DNA of 64,000 bases from Nocardioides sp. W7 (GTDB lineage Bacteria > Actinomycetota > Actinomycetes > Propionibacteriales > Nocardioidaceae): the NCBI RefSeq assembly GCF_022919075.1, contig NZ_CP095078.1, forward strand, positions 3,038,001 through 3,102,000, written 5' to 3'. The translations under genes were made by a program, and so were the position numbers. Below, piece by piece: positions 26,779 to 34,002 of the stretch. Each line of letters begins with the position of its first letter. The stretch's first letter is position 1. Below the pieces are notes generated by a model, which did no database searches, had not been told where the DNA came from, and saw only the letters and a list, made by a program, of their open reading frames with translations.

Positions 26779-27593
26779 TGACCACGCCGAGCACGGCGAA
26801 GAGGACCGCGAGGGCCGGTCGCGACGTCACGAGCGAGCTGGAGTTCCTGACCCGAGCGTTGAAGGCGCCCACGCTGCGCGAGTCTGTCGCACGGTTGGCC
26901 GTACGGGCCCGGGAGGAGTCGTGGACGCACGAGGAGTTCCTCGCCGCGTGTCTGCAACGTGAGGTGTCGGCGCGGGAGTCCCACGGTGGTGAGGGCCGCA
27001 TCCGCGCCGCCCGGTTCCCGTCGAGGAAGAGCCTGGAGGACTTCGACTACGACCACGCCCGTGGCCTGAAGCGGGAGACCATCGCGCACCTGGGCACCCT
27101 GGACTTCGTCGCGGGCAAGGAGAACGTGGTCCTGCTCGGCCCGCCAGGGACGGGGAAGACCCACCTGGCCACCGGGCTCGCGATCCGGGCCTGTCAGGCC
27201 GGACACCGGGTCCAGTTCGCCACCGCCAGCCAGTGGGTCGACCGGCTCGCCGAGGCCCATCACGCCGGCCGGCTGCAAGACGAGCTGCGCCGCCTGGTCC
27301 GCTACCCGGTCCTGGTGATCGACGAGGTCGGCTACATCCCTTTCGAACCCGAGGCGGCGAACCTGTTCTTCCAGCTCGTCTCATCGCGCTACGAGCGCGC
27401 CAGCCTGATCGTCACGTCCAACAAGAACTTTGCCCGCTGGGGCGAGGTCTTTGTCGACGACACCGTCGCCGCCGCGATGATCGACCGGCTCGTCCACCAC
27501 GCCGAGGTCATCGCCTTGAAGGGCGACTCCTACCGGCTGAAGAACCGAGAACTCGGCCGCGTCCCCGCGGCCGTCACCGAAGAGAACCAGTGA
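26778..27593 (+). CDS. istB: IS21-family helper ATPase IstB
   Basis: A 271-residue DnaC-like AAA+ ATPase that directs IstA to target DNA. Walker A is VVLLGPPGTGKTHLATGL, Walker B VLVIDEVGYIPFE, and sensor I the N of SLIVTSNKNFARWGE; R456-like arginine finger region is AAAMIDRLVHHAEVI. The N-terminal LTRALKAPTLRESVARLAVRAREESWTHEEFLAACLQREV is the usual IstB helical part. The ATG overlaps the istA stop. Confidence 0.93.
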   Translation: MTTPSTAKRTARAGRDVTSELEFLTRALKAPTLRESVARLAVRAREESWTHEEFLAACLQREVSARESHGGEGRIRAARFPSRKSLEDFDYDHARGLKRETIAHLGTLDFVAGKENVVLLGPPGTGKTHLATGLAIRACQAGHRVQFATASQWVDRLAEAHHAGRLQDELRRLVRYPVLVIDEVGYIPFEPEAANLFFQLVSSRYERASLIVTSNKNFARWGEVFVDDTVAAAMIDRLVHHAEVIALKGDSYRLKNRELGRVPAAVTEENQ

Positions 27594-27652
27594 ACAAGAG
27601 GGGGTCAGTTTTCGATTGCCGCGAGGGGGTCAGTTTTCAGCCGCCGTTGACA

Positions 27653-27657
27653 TGTCG
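27653..27657. repeat. Right target site duplication
   Basis: TGTCG, identical to 25406-25410 on the other side of the IS. Confidence 0.75.
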
Positions 27658-27901
27658 AGTGACAGAGGCCTGCGGGACATTCGCTCATCGCCGTCGAGCG
27701 GCCGGGTGGCGCGTGCCTGAGCCAGTCGCCGCAGGCGCGAGCGCGGCGAGAACACTTCCGACACCTTCTCGTGGGTAAGTCTTTCCTGCTGCGCTGGGAG
27801 GGGCGGCGTCCGCATGCGATCATCGGACACGGCTGTCAGGAGTGACGTATCACCGAGCGGGTGTATCTCCGGTCCGCTGACGAAAGTGTGGAGGTCTCGA
27901 A
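27658..27901. other. Non-coding leader between IS element and zinc-finger gene
   Basis: I see no convincing gene. A minus-strand frame runs from about 27830 into the IS and would continue across the empty target site, but its product has no recognisable features. The last part holds the GGAGGTC site of the next gene. Confidence 0.4.
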
Positions 27902-28285
27902 ATGGATAACGATGTCACCCGTAAGAGGTGCTCATTCTGCGGGCGCGCAGGGGAGCGAGGGCAGCAGTTCGCGGGTGGTTTAGGGGCAATGATCTGCGAG
28001 GACTGCGTCTCGCATTACCAGGAGATGTTCTCGGCACCTGCCCAGGCGGACGACGATACGTTGCCGTGGGACCGGATGACGGACGCGGAGATCCTCAGCA
28101 CCATCCCAGCGATCTCGCAGACGGCCGCGCAGGTCGACGAGTTCCTCGTGGAGTGGATCGAGCTGGCCCGAAGTCGGAAGTTGTCGTGGACTCAGATCGG
28201 GAAGTCGCTCGGAGTGTCCAAGCAAGCCGTCTGGGAGAGGTTCTCCCAGCGCGTCGATGACGTGAGGGGGCGATCCACCGCCTGA
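27902..28285 (+). CDS. ClpX-type zinc finger protein with C-terminal HTH
   Basis: A 127-residue protein. Residues 8-36 form a four-Cys zinc finger (RKRCSFCGRAGERGQQF...MICEDCVSHY) of the type at the N-terminus of ClpX, where it recruits substrates or adaptors. The AAA+ part is absent. Instead a linker leads to a C-terminal helix-turn-helix, LSWTQIGKSLGVSKQAVWERFSQRV. The start follows GGAGGTC. Such proteins could link ClpP-type proteolysis, or simply zinc-mediated dimerisation, to DNA binding. It is convergent with the P450 gene and overlaps its 3' end by 94 bases. Confidence 0.75.
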   Translation: MDNDVTRKRCSFCGRAGERGQQFAGGLGAMICEDCVSHYQEMFSAPAQADDDTLPWDRMTDAEILSTIPAISQTAAQVDEFLVEWIELARSRKLSWTQIGKSLGVSKQAVWERFSQRVDDVRGRSTA

Positions 28286-29610
28286 ACGACCGAGCCCGAC
28301 GGGCTGGTCGCGTCAACCGGTTCCCGATGTCGACGAGGCTCGAGCCGGATCGCCGGGTGGACGGGCACCAGGGAGGAGCGTGGATCCTCCAACAGAGCCG
28401 TGGAGTCTGCGGGGTCGGGTTCGATGCGCCAGCGCCGGACGATCGCGGTCAGTGCGTACGTCATCGTCACCAGTCCGAGATGCTGGCCCGGGCAGATGTT
28501 CAGGCCTCGCCCGAACCCCAGGAAGCCACGTGTCGCCGTTGTCTGGCTCCAGCGATCGGCATCGAAGTCCAGGGGGCGCTCGAACACCGTGGGATCTCTA
28601 TGGATGACATAGGGGCTGATGATCAGCTGGTCCCCGGGCGCGAACTCGTACTGGCCGAGAACAGCTGGTCGGGTGACGGTGCGGTTCAGGATCCACGTCG
28701 GGGGGTGGAGCCGGACGGCTTCGAGGATGGTGGCCAGCGCGAGCGGGGGTGGTGCGTCTGGGCTCTCGCGCTCCAGCGACCGCACCGCGAGGTCGTGCTG
28801 CACGCGGGGCTGGTGGGAGAGTTCAAGCAGAGCCCAGGCCACTCCCAGGGCCGGAATTCGGTGTGCCGCCAGCAACGAACCGATCACCAGGTCCGCGACA
28901 CGAGCCGGAGAAGCGCCCACCAGTTGCTTGGTGCGCACCAGCTGGGCCACGTAGTCGTCGGCCTCTCTGGTGCGCCGACGGGTCTCGATCAGGGGATCGA
29001 CGGCGGCGCGCGCGGCGCGGTAGGCGAGTCGGATCCGCAGACGTGATGGGGTCGGGATGAACGACGGAAGTGCGAACGGACTTCCGAACACCGCAGCCAG
29101 GCACGTCAGCAATCGGCCGACGACCGGCCTGACGGTGGACCAGTCGGCTCCGAAGTAGTGCTCGTACGTCACCCTCGTCAGGACGTCCTCCAGGAGGGGG
29201 ATCGGGTCGAGAGTCGCCGAAGCCCCCGTCGCTGCTCCAGAGAACGCCTGCTCGATGAGCCGCGAGGTCTGCGGCCCGAGGTGGGTGATGGCGGCGGGCC
29301 GAAGCCCCGGGCCCATGGCGGCGCGGGCCTCGACAGCAGCCCCGGCCTGATGTGCCGTCACCCGCTCTGCTCGGAAGTTGCCCAGGATCGCGAACGCCCG
29401 CTGACGGTCGGCGAGGACCTCGTGGGCGAGGTCGACGTCGTTGACGATCGTGGTTCGGTCGTCGAACGCCACCACCGCGCCGTACCGCTCCCGCAGGCCC
29501 AGGAGGAAGCCGAGCCGGTCCTCCTCGTAGGCCATGAGGTTGCCGGTCCACCGGTCCCCGCGGGGACCAGGAGGGCGGCTCCCGAGCGCCGCCGACCCTG
29601 CTGAGGTCAT
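28192..29610 (-). CDS. Cytochrome P450 next to a peptide gene, candidate RiPP crosslinking enzyme
   Basis: A 472-residue P450. The heme ligand is in FLGFGRGLNICPGQHLGL (Cys about 373), ExxR in ILEAVRLHPP (about 297-300), and the PERF-like FERPLDFDADRW precedes the heme loop. The I-helix, LVIGSLLAAHRIPALGVAWALLEL, has Arg and Pro where most P450s have the acid-alcohol pair of AGHETT, so normal oxygen activation is doubtful and a peroxygenase-like or phenol-coupling mechanism is possible. It starts 14 bases after the stop of a 27-codon gene ending in an aromatic core, in one transcript. About 45 C-terminal residues lack P450 features and overlap the convergent zinc-finger gene. Function as a peptide macrocyclase is inferred. 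Confidence 0.85.
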   Translation of the reverse strand: MTSAGSAALGSRPPGPRGDRWTGNLMAYEEDRLGFLLGLRERYGAVVAFDDRTTIVNDVDLAHEVLADRQRAFAILGNFRAERVTAHQAGAAVEARAAMGPGLRPAAITHLGPQTSRLIEQAFSGAATGASATLDPIPLLEDVLTRVTYEHYFGADWSTVRPVVGRLLTCLAAVFGSPFALPSFIPTPSRLRIRLAYRAARAAVDPLIETRRRTREADDYVAQLVRTKQLVGASPARVADLVIGSLLAAHRIPALGVAWALLELSHQPRVQHDLAVRSLERESPDAPPPLALATILEAVRLHPPTWILNRTVTRPAVLGQYEFAPGDQLIISPYVIHRDPTVFERPLDFDADRWSQTTATRGFLGFGRGLNICPGQHLGLVTMTYALTAIVRRWRIEPDPADSTALLEDPRSSLVPVHPAIRLEPRRHREPVDATSPSGSVVQAVDRPLTSSTRWENLSQTACLDTPSDFPI

Positions 29611-29623
29611 CACCTCGGTGTGC

Positions 29624-29707
29624 TTACTTCCAGATGTAGCCCGAGTTCAGGCTACGGCCGTGCGAGCGCTGGACCAGACGAGCAACGGTGTACTTGAAAC
29701 GACGCAT
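29624..29707 (-). CDS. 27-residue peptide, candidate P450-modified RiPP precursor
   Basis: A short gene with a strong GGAGG site six bases before ATG 29707 and a TAA stop at 29624. The product begins MRRFKYTV, continues ARLVQRSHGR and ends SLNSGYIWK. A basic leader followed by a C-terminal aromatic Tyr-Ile-Trp matches the design of precursors crosslinked by a single P450: cittilin has a YIYY core, and tryptorubin has AWYIWY, which contains the same Y-I-W. The P450 gene follows 14 bases later. Two tandem operator copies lie just upstream. Crosslinking would most simply join Tyr24 and Trp26. No protease or exporter gene is adjacent. Peptide expression is strongly suggested, product chemistry is inferred. 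Confidence 0.75.
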   Translation of the reverse strand: MRRFKYTVARLVQRSHGRSLNSGYIWK

Positions 29708-29725
29708 GACAACCTCCGTGATAGA

Positions 29726-29765
29726 CCGTCAGGCCATCCCTGACGGATGTCAGGAGCAGCCTGAC
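29726..29765. promoter_or_regulatory. Tandem operators upstream of peptide-P450 unit
   Basis: CCGTCAGG-N5-CCTGACGG (29726-29746) and GTCAGG-N5-CCTGAC (29749-29765) are two perfect inverted repeats sharing GTCAG-N7-CTGAC. Their centres are 21 bp apart, two helical turns, so two dimers would bind on one face. They begin 19 bases upstream of the peptide start codon and must overlap its promoter. A third copy at 30161-30183 precedes the PucR-type regulator gene, the likely binding protein. Confidence 0.75.
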
Positions 29766-30000
29766 GGTCGGGCCGAGATTTGTGAGTAGCGACACGCCGA
29801 TCGAAGGTGAAAGCCTTCGCTGCTCGCTCGGGTCGTCTCCGAACGGGGCTGAGCCACTGATCTGCGGAGTGGACTACACCGGGGTCAGGTAGGTCTTGAC
29901 GATCCGTGGACGGTGAACTTCACTCGGACCCTCCTTCGCGGGGGTGGGGCGACCAGGTCGTCGGAGGTGTCCCACCCGCTTCGAGTCCGTCGAATTTTTT

Positions 30001-30034
30001 CCCGAATCTTGTCGCCTGGCTGACAAGATTCGGG
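30001..30034. repeat. 13-bp perfect inverted repeat beside a T6 run
   Basis: CCCGAATCTTGTC-N8-GACAAGATTCGGG, with TTTTTT immediately before its left arm (29995-30000). The T-run precedes the stem on the plus strand and becomes an A-run after it on the minus strand, so it is not a normal terminator in either direction. It may be an operator or a cruciform. Confidence 0.7.
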
Positions 30035-30160
30035 AACAAGTCGGGGCGGTCGACGATCCAGCCTGCGACTTGTCGGGGTTAACCCCCTAACGTCGCGCAG
30101 CAGTGACGCCGAGCAGGCGTCCTTGCAGCTGAGGGGTCGGGGATGAGGCAAGGGTTCCGT

Positions 30161-30183
30161 CTGGTCAGGTTCCGTCTGACCAG
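30161..30183. promoter_or_regulatory. Third GTCAG-N7-CTGAC operator
   Basis: CTGGTCAG-N7-CTGACCAG, a perfect 8-bp inverted repeat with the same core and spacing as the tandem sites before the peptide gene. It overlaps a direct repeat of GTTCCGTCTG. It lies 369 bases before the regulator start codon. Confidence 0.65.
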
Positions 30184-30551
30184 ATCGAGTGCGCTCGCGG
30201 TGCGTGCTCGCGCGCCCATGGGGGGCACGTTGGCTCCGGGTCCCGAGGTGCACCACCGCTGCATCGGTACGGCGAACCCCACGGCGGGCGCCGTACCGGA
30301 TTCCTCGACTCCGCTCCATCGATCGTCTCCGGAGTTGTCACCTGCATGACCACTGCCGCACGCGCGTCCTGCGAGTACGCCCTGGGTGAGGGTCCCCGCC
30401 GAATCCCATCTCCGGGCGGCCGTCGGAGGACGGGCCCGTCTTCGGAGACGGACCGTTCCGAGATGCCCCAGCGGCCGCGCAGGACGCATCCCCTTGTCGG
30501 GCGACCGTGACGGCGCCGGATCCGCCGGATCCGCCGGAGAAGGAGCAGTCG

Positions 30552-31835
30552 GTGCCTGACCCATCGTCGACTCTCGAGTCGTCGGCCCACGCCATGCGCC
30601 CGGCCGTGGACGCGATGGTCCAGCGGGTCGTGAACGACGTCGTGGCCGCGATGCCGTCGTACGCCGCCGCCCCGGGCAGCCCACGCCACCAGCTGCTGAC
30701 CTGGGCCGCGCACACCGCCGCGCAACACTTCCTCGACGACGCCGAGGACCCCCCGTCCCGGTCCGGCCAGGTCGACGACCTGTTCCGCCGCCTCGGTCAG
30801 GGCGAGGCCCAACGCGAGCACGACTGGACCGCGATCGAGGCGAGCCTGCGCATCGCGAGCCGAGCCTCCTGGGCACAGCTGACGGACTTCGCCACCACCC
30901 ACGACCTCACCAGACCCGAGCTCCAAGGCCTGGCCGACGCGCTGTTCGACTACCTCGAGCACCTCCGCGAGCAGCTCGCCGACGGCTTCGCGCTCGGACG
31001 ACGCGGCGGATCCCACACCCGCGAGGGCGCCCGCAACCGCCTCTTCCAGCTCTTCCTCGCCGACCGACCATCGCGCCCGGACCCGCAGGTCCCGGCCGGC
31101 ATCGACAACGAGACCCTGCACACCCTCGCCGAGATCGCCGAGTGGCCCCTGACCGAGACGGTCACCGCCCTGGCGATCAGCTACCACGGCGAGCCACCCG
31201 CGCTGCCGGAGTCACCGACCCTGCTGATCCGCACCCAACCCCGCCGCACCCTCATCATCTGCCCCGCCGAGGAACACACCGACCTCGTCGAACGCATCGG
31301 CCGCTCCCGCCCCGGACTCCGCACCGCCGTCAGCTGGCCCGTACCGCCGGCCCTGGCCGGCTCCGCGCTGCGCTGGTGCCAACGCGCCCTCGACCTGGTC
31401 CAGCTCGGCGTCATCGCCCCGGTCTCGGTCATCGACTGCGCCACCCAGGCCACCCAGCTGTGGCTACACGCCGAACCCTCCATGCGCCAGCACCTGTGCC
31501 AGGAACTCCTACGCCCCCTGCTCGCCGAGACACCGCACTCGCGCGCCATCCTCTCCGAGACGCTGCTGACCTGGGTCGAGACCCGCGACAGCGCACCCGT
31601 GATCGCGGCCCGCCTCGACGTCCACCCCCAGACCATCCGCTACCGCTGGAAACGGATCAACGAGCTCTTCGGCGAAGACCTCCGCGACCCCGAGTTCGTC
31701 CTGCGGATGACCCTCGTCCTGAAGTCCAGCGTCCCGCTCTGGAAAGCCGGCGACCAGAGCGACTTCGACACCTTCCGCGACCGAGCAGCCGCACGCCCGT
31801 CACCCGAACCGGTCATCACGGCTGGCGACTCGTGA
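30552..31835 (+). CDS. PucR/CdaR family transcriptional regulator
   Basis: A 427-residue regulator. The N-terminal half is helical with no recognised ligand domain (MRPAVDAMVQRVVNDVVAAMPSY, YLEHLREQLADGF); a middle CdaR/GGDEF-like region follows; the C-terminal HTH_30 domain is LSETLLTWVETRDSAPVIAARLDVHPQTIRYRWKRINELFGEDLRDPEF, diagnostic for PucR proteins. The GTG at 30552 follows GGAGAAGGAG and is preferred to GTG 30507. It is divergent from the peptide-P450 unit, and the same palindrome occurs upstream of both, suggesting it controls them and itself. Ligand unknown. Confidence 0.85.
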   Translation: MPDPSSTLESSAHAMRPAVDAMVQRVVNDVVAAMPSYAAAPGSPRHQLLTWAAHTAAQHFLDDAEDPPSRSGQVDDLFRRLGQGEAQREHDWTAIEASLRIASRASWAQLTDFATTHDLTRPELQGLADALFDYLEHLREQLADGFALGRRGGSHTREGARNRLFQLFLADRPSRPDPQVPAGIDNETLHTLAEIAEWPLTETVTALAISYHGEPPALPESPTLLIRTQPRRTLIICPAEEHTDLVERIGRSRPGLRTAVSWPVPPALAGSALRWCQRALDLVQLGVIAPVSVIDCATQATQLWLHAEPSMRQHLCQELLRPLLAETPHSRAILSETLLTWVETRDSAPVIAARLDVHPQTIRYRWKRINELFGEDLRDPEFVLRMTLVLKSSVPLWKAGDQSDFDTFRDRAAARPSPEPVITAGDS

Positions 31836-31935
31836 CCAACCCGGGCGTGCCCGCACGCTCCGGGGTGACCCGGTCCGTGGACGCACGAGGGCGCCGGACC
31901 GCAGGCGGTCCGGCGCCCATCGACGCGTGCTCGGC

Positions 31936-34002
31936 TCAGTGGAAGGAGCCGAGGCCCTCGCGCTCGAGCAGCATGGTGAGTCCGCCGTTCCAGAACGAGA
32001 ACCCGGCGCCGGTGATCATCGCCAGGTCGAGGTCCTCGGCGGCGACGACCACGCCCTCGTCGAGCATGATCCGCACCTCCTCGGCCAGGCCGGTCAGGAC
32101 GCGAGTGCGGACCTCGGCGGGCTCCAGCACCTCGGGCGATGCCGGCTTCCCGAGCAGCGCCTCGACCTCGGGGTCCAGGGTGCCGTCGGGGCCGAAGTAG
32201 GCCCGCTTGCCGGCCTCGACGACGCGCTGCAGTGCCGGCGAGACGTAGAACCGGTCGGGGAACGCCGCGGCCAGGGTCTCGGTGTTGTGCAGCGCGATCG
32301 CCGGCCCGACCAGCGCGATCAGTTGATGGGGCGGCATCGGCGCGACGCCGCCGAACGAGCCGTCGATGACCTGGATCGGGGTGCCGGCGTCGACGATCCG
32401 GCTGACCTCGCTCATGAACCGACCGAGCAGCCGGTTGACGATGAACGACGGGCTGTCGTTGACCAGGATGGTGGTCTTCTTCAGCGCCTTGCCGGTGGCG
32501 AACGCGGTCGCGAGCGTCTCGTCGGACGTCTGCTCGCCCTTGACGATCTCCAGCAGCGGCATCACCGCGACCGGGTTGAAGAAGTGGAAGCCCACGACCC
32601 GCTCGGGGTGCTCGAGGTCGGCCGCCATCTCGGTGATCGAGAGCGACGAGGTGTTGGTCGCCAGGACGCACTCGGGGGAGACGACCTTCTCGACGTCGGC
32701 GAAGACCGACTTCTTGACCGAGAGCTCCTCGAAGACGGCCTCGATGACGAAGTCGGCGTCCGCGAACGACGTGCTCTTGTCGACGGTGCCACTGACCAGC
32801 GCCTTGTGCCGGTTGGCCAGGTCGGAGTTGATCAGGCCCTTCGCGAGCAGCTTCTCGATCTCGGCGTGCACGTAGCCCACGCCCTTCTCGACGCGCTCCT
32901 GGTCGAGGTCAGTGAGTACGACGGGCACCTCGAGGCGTCGTACGAACAGCAGGGCCAGCTGTGACGCCATCAGGCCGGCGCCCACGATGCCGACCTTCGT
33001 GACCGGGCGGGCCAGCGACCGGTCGGGGGCGCCGGCGGGCCGCTTGGCCCGCTTCTGCACCAGGTCGAAGGAGTAGAGCGACGCGAACAGCTCGGGCGTG
33101 TGCGACATCGCCTGGAGCGCGTCGTCCTCGGCGGCGAAGCCCTCGTCCCGGGTGGCGGTCCGCGCCGCCGCGATCAGGTCGACGGCCTTCGCGGCGGCCG
33201 GGCTGGCCCCGCCGGTGCGCGCCTCGACGAGCTGGCGCCCGCGGGCGACGGCGGCGTCCCAAGCCTCACCGCGGTCGACCTCGGTCCGCTCGACGACGAC
33301 CTCGCCCGACAGCACCCGGCCCGCCCAGAGCAGCGACTGCTCGATGAAGTCGGCGCCGGAGAAGCAGGCGTCGGCCAGGCCGAGCTCGAACGCGGCGCGA
33401 CCGTTCAGCGTCTTGCCGTTGTTGAGCGGGTTCTCGACGATCACCGTCACGGCCTTGTCGGCGCCGACCAGGTTGGGCACCAGGTAGGCGCCGCCCCAGC
33501 CGGGGACCAGGCCGAGCATCACCTCGGGCAGGCCCAGCGCCGGGGCGCTGTCCACCACGGTGCGGTAGTCGCAGTGCAGTGCGACCTCCAGGCCGCCGCC
33601 GAGCGCGAGCCCGTTGATGAAGCCGAACGACGTCTTGCCGCCGTCCTGCAGCTTGCGGAAGACCGCGTGGCCGATCTCCGCGATGACGCGTACGGCGTCG
33701 GGTCCGCCGCCGGCGACCGAGGTGAGGTCGGCACCCGCCGCGAGGATGAACGGCTTGCCGGTGACGCCGACCGAGGTGATCTCGTCGTCGGCCAGGGCCG
33801 CGTCGATCGCGGCGTCCAGGGCGAGCAGCGAACGCGGTCCGAAGGTGTTCGGCTTGGTGTGGTCCGCGCCGTTGTCGAGGGTGATCAGCCCCATCACCCC
33901 GGCGGTGCCCGGCAGGGTCACCTTGCGCAGGTGGGCCCGGGTCACGCGCTCGGCGTCGGAGGAGAGCTCCTGGGCGCGCGTGAGGAGGGTGTCGATGCTC
34001 AT
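31936..34002 (-). CDS. fadB: Fatty acid oxidation multifunctional protein (enoyl-CoA hydratase/3-hydroxyacyl-CoA dehydrogenase)
   Basis: A 688-residue trifunctional-complex alpha subunit that hydrates enoyl-CoA and oxidises 3-hydroxyacyl-CoA with NAD. The N-terminal crotonase domain shows GKPFILAAGADLTS, FGFINGLALGGGLEVALHCDYRTV and LGLPEVMLGLVPGWGGAYLVP (catalytic Glu). The NAD-binding domain begins KVGIVGAGLMASQLALLF, with NTSSLSITEMAADLEHPERVVGFHFFNPVAVMPLLEIV and its catalytic His, and NDSPSFIVNRLL. The ATG overlaps the thiolase stop (ATGA), so fadA-fadB form one operon, as in Mycobacterium Rv0859-Rv0860. Confidence 0.95.
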   Translation of the reverse strand: MSIDTLLTRAQELSSDAERVTRAHLRKVTLPGTAGVMGLITLDNGADHTKPNTFGPRSLLALDAAIDAALADDEITSVGVTGKPFILAAGADLTSVAGGGPDAVRVIAEIGHAVFRKLQDGGKTSFGFINGLALGGGLEVALHCDYRTVVDSAPALGLPEVMLGLVPGWGGAYLVPNLVGADKAVTVIVENPLNNGKTLNGRAAFELGLADACFSGADFIEQSLLWAGRVLSGEVVVERTEVDRGEAWDAAVARGRQLVEARTGGASPAAAKAVDLIAAARTATRDEGFAAEDDALQAMSHTPELFASLYSFDLVQKRAKRPAGAPDRSLARPVTKVGIVGAGLMASQLALLFVRRLEVPVVLTDLDQERVEKGVGYVHAEIEKLLAKGLINSDLANRHKALVSGTVDKSTSFADADFVIEAVFEELSVKKSVFADVEKVVSPECVLATNTSSLSITEMAADLEHPERVVGFHFFNPVAVMPLLEIVKGEQTSDETLATAFATGKALKKTTILVNDSPSFIVNRLLGRFMSEVSRIVDAGTPIQVIDGSFGGVAPMPPHQLIALVGPAIALHNTETLAAAFPDRFYVSPALQRVVEAGKRAYFGPDGTLDPEVEALLGKPASPEVLEPAEVRTRVLTGLAEEVRIMLDEGVVVAAEDLDLAMITGAGFSFWNGGLTMLLEREGLGSFH

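Larger units (their letters stand above)
25411..27652 (+). mobile_element. Complete IS21-family insertion sequence
   Basis: A 2242-bp element. It begins TGTCGACGGC and ends in GCCGTTGACA (inverted TGTCAACGGC). Each end carries two spaced copies of the motif TGAAAACTGACCCC (25433-25479 left; 27598-27640 right, inverted), the multiple terminal transposase sites typical of IS21. It encodes overlapping istA and istB and is flanked by the 5-bp duplication TGTCG. All parts look intact, so recent and possibly active insertion is likely. Confidence 0.92.
29766..30551. other. Long divergent regulatory region
   Basis: About 790 bases without a convincing gene lie between the peptide gene and the PucR-type regulator. 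They hold a 13-bp hairpin (30001-30034), the palindrome GGGGTTAACCCC (30075-30086), the third GTCAG-N7-CTGAC copy (30161-30183), and a 10-bp inverted repeat CGGTACGGCG/CGCCGTACCG (30265-30298). A 68-codon forward frame at 30143 has a purine-rich leader but no recognisable product. Confidence 0.6.

Noticed and set aside
27605..27830. Minus-strand frame next to the IS that would continue across the restored target site
   Set aside because: Joining the flanks with one target copy leaves a long open frame, but in DNA this GC-rich that is common, and the product shows no motif, signal or family likeness.
29995..30034. Rho-independent terminator
   Set aside because: The stem is strong, but the T-run precedes it on the plus strand and reads as A on the minus strand, so neither transcript would have a U-tract after the stem.
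30143..30349. 68-codon forward frame in the PucR upstream region with a GAGGGGTCGGGG leader
   Set aside because: The product is low-complexity Arg/Pro/Ser-rich, and the frame runs through the operator and inverted repeats; regulatory DNA explains it better.
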